Of a DNA stretch of 59,623 bases, positions 57,593 to 59,623 are shown in pieces. The position numbers and the translations under genes are program-made. Every line of letters begins with the position of its first letter. The stretch's first letter is position 1. Source of the stretch: Amanita rubescens (taxonomy: Eukaryota; Basidiomycota; Agaricomycetes; Agaricales; Amanitaceae). Location of the stretch: NCBI GenBank assembly GCA_015039365.1, contig WION01000318.1, forward strand, positions 1 through 59,623. The letters are read 5' to 3'. The notes beneath the pieces are model-generated. The model was not told the origin of the DNA, made no database searches, and was given only the letters and a program-made list of their open reading frames with translations.

Positions 57593-59623
57593 ATGTTTGC
57601 CTTACCCCCAGGCCCTGTATGGATCATCCAACGTCTTCCTAGCCTCCTCACTCCTATAATTCTCCTCTATCTCCTTCGCAGGGCTACCAGCGTCTGTTTG
57701 GGAGTGATTTTACCTCTTTGGGCAACCTTTCCCCTCGGAATACTCTTATTTCCCCTGCTCCTCGAATTACAGATTCGATGGAGTCAGTACAAGGATCGCA
57801 AGGAGGCAGAAAAACTAGGCGCAGTGATTTCACCTGAATTCAAAGCGGACTCCATTTTACCCTTTGGTCTTGGCATCTTGAAGGAGAATCTTGACGCGCT
57901 CGCTAAAAACGAGTATTTCGGTAAGTTGCTGTTTATCATGTCTATGGCTAGATTGACCTATCCATCGTCAGGCGAAGAGTGGTTCAAGCGAACTGAGCGT
58001 GCTGGATACACGTTCATGATTCGGCAATTGGCTGAAACCAGAGTATGCATGTTTACTTGACGGCTTGAGCATAGTCTGATATCGAAAAGGTCTTTACGTC
58101 AGAGCCTGAATATATCAAGGCTATTCTTGCTACCCAATTTAGCAACCATCACAAAGGTAAGGGTCTGCGCAGAGCATTTGAACATTTGATCAATACATGC
58201 AGGTCCTGTTATCATTCATTCACTATCTTCCCTCCTCGGTCGCGGAGTTTTCAGTTCCGACGGTATGATTACCCCCTTCAACAGTGAAACAGCCGTCTAA
58301 CCCCCTCTGATCTTTCAGATGAACTCTGGAAGTATGCTCACAGTTCTTCAACCCCTTTCCAATAAATTAACTTTTATCCCCATAGGTTCCACCGGGCCAT
58401 GACCCGGCCTTTCTTCACTAAGGATAGAATCAGTCACTTCGATATCTTCGATCGTCACGCTCAAGATGCCATTTCTCAACTCAAAGCCCGACTCACCGAA
58501 GGATTCCCGGTCGATATTCAAGATCTCGCATCGCGCTTCACTATGGACTCTGCCACTGAATTTCTTTTCGGTCAGAACGTCCATTCCCTTGGGGCAGGGT
58601 TACCTTATCCAGGGTCGCACTATTACGCGCCCACGCTAGAACATTTGAAGCTAGCGCAGGAACAGCAACAGCATCCTGCCAACGTGTTTACGCGTTCCTT
58701 CGACGAAGCTCAGCGACGTATCGCGTTTCGATCGAGGTGGGGTGTTTACTGGCCCCTTATAGAGTTTTGGAGAGACGAAGTCAAAACAAAAATGGTGGTT
58801 GTGAACAAATTTATTATGCCAATTTTGGAACGGGCCGTTAGAAAGAAGAAAGAGCTTGGAACTCTCGACGAGGAGAAAAAACTAAGCGGAGATCGAGAGG
58901 TTAAAGAGGGCGAAACTCTGTTGGACCACCTCATAAATTACACCGATGGTAAGTTGGTGATCGTTTGTTAGGACGTTCGCTGACCGTGCGTCAGACCAAA
59001 TCGTGCTCAGAGATGAGACATTGAACATTTTGCTTGCTGGCCGTGATACAGTTAGTTTCAGCTTTTCGGGACTTGTGAATTAGCTGACCCCTGGTGTTCA
59101 GACTGCGAACACTATCACTTATGCTGCGTACCTGCTTGCAGAGCATCCCAAAGTATTGGAGCAGCTCCGCAAGGAGGTCCTTGAAACCGTCGGAGAAACT
59201 CGGCGTCCTACCTACGATGACGTGAAGAACATGAAGTATATGCGCGCCGTTATCAATGGTAAAACTTTCTCTTCCTCTTTTCACAACACACTAGGACTAA
59301 AAGACTGCAGAAACCCTTCGATTGTTTCCCGCAGTGTAAGTGATAATCAAAGCCTATCTTATCCGAGACTTACAAATAGGTCATAGTCCATTCAACATGC
59401 GGTAAGCATCGGGTCCCGCGGCATTTATTAAAGCAGCCGTAACACCTCGATTAGGGCAACAACGACAGCAACTGTCTGGCCTTCTAAGGATGGGGAAAGG
59501 CCGTTCTATATTCCCGCCAACACGAAGTACGTTGAACCTTCGTTCCTTTTTCATTCTGATCAAAGAAGCTAACTCCACATATAGAACACCCTATAGCGTA
59601 TTCTTGATGCACCGGCGCAAGGA
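57593..59623 (+). CDS. Cytochrome P450, CYP63-like (3' end beyond window)
   Basis: Microsomal mono-oxygenase. It starts MFALPPGPVWIIQRLPSLL with two N-terminal hydrophobic stretches. Then FTSEPEYIKAILATQF, a 13-nt exon giving SDDELWKFHRAMTRPFF (the C-helix WxxxR region), FTMDSATEFLFGQNV, LLDHLINYTDD, I-helix LLAGRDTTANT, K-helix ETLRLFPAVPFNMR (ExxR) and PYSVFLMHRRKD. The haem-binding Cys loop lies outside the window. At least 11 exons can be traced with good phase. The motif set resembles the basidiomycete CYP63 family (hydroxylation of alkanes, fatty acids and aromatics in Phanerochaete). No signs of damage in the visible part. Confidence 0.88.

Overview
The window reads as nuclear DNA of a mushroom-forming basidiomycete (Agaricomycetes; Agaricales is my guess). 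Genes carry many short introns (about 45-70 nt) and very small exons. The families present are typical of that class: DUF6535 membrane proteins, SPT5-like NGN/KOW proteins, CorA-like proteins with a cysteine-rich N-terminal half, HET-domain proteins, F-box/LRR proteins, a CYP63-like P450 and a PsiD-like decarboxylase. Exon boundaries were read by eye from splice signals, phase and family motifs; no alignment or search was run.

Layout. 1-3.3 kb: 3' part of an ankyrin-type gene, then a PsiD-like phosphatidylserine-decarboxylase-family gene interrupted by one extra G. 4.4-8 kb: two tandem F-box genes with a decayed remnant between them. 8.6-33.3 kb: a large direct tandem segmental duplication. 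The ancestral order is PPR gene, DUF6535 gene, G-domain GTPase gene, SCO1. Copy I (about 8.64-20.6 kb) keeps an intact PPR gene but has a broken, truncated SCO1. Copy II (about 21.46-33.26 kb) has lost 3.3 kb from its PPR gene but keeps an intact SCO1. Both DUF6535 genes look intact and both G-domain genes look damaged, at different sites. Copy II also carries a 4.06-kb insertion (25.77-29.83 kb) bounded by near-identical 13-14 bp direct repeats, with the matching empty site in copy I. The insert holds a 5'-truncated MAT2B/RmlD-like pseudogene, a complete kinase gene and a 3'-truncated SRPK-like kinase fragment.

33.4-39.7 kb is a compact run of conserved genes: tRNA-Leu(CAG), NEP1/EMG1, SEC14, an alpha/beta hydrolase, a single-pass membrane protein and a small unknown protein. 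41-49.6 kb holds an SPT5-like gene, a CorA-like transporter gene that seems to need a 2-nt microexon, and a HET-domain gene. 50.5-52.5 kb holds a small secreted protein with a Kex2-type site and a degenerate phosphomannomutase fragment. 52.8-56.9 kb has two tandem actin genes sharing the same unusual gene structure (a 6-nt microexon and a GC-AG intron). The window ends inside a CYP63-like P450.

The genes do not form a pathway. The decarboxylase and P450 lie at opposite ends and no other psilocybin-type genes are present. The main interest is structural: reciprocal loss after tandem duplication, an apparent gene-conversion tract, an ectopic gene-bearing insertion, and unusual splicing (five GC-AG introns in four gene families, plus microexons).
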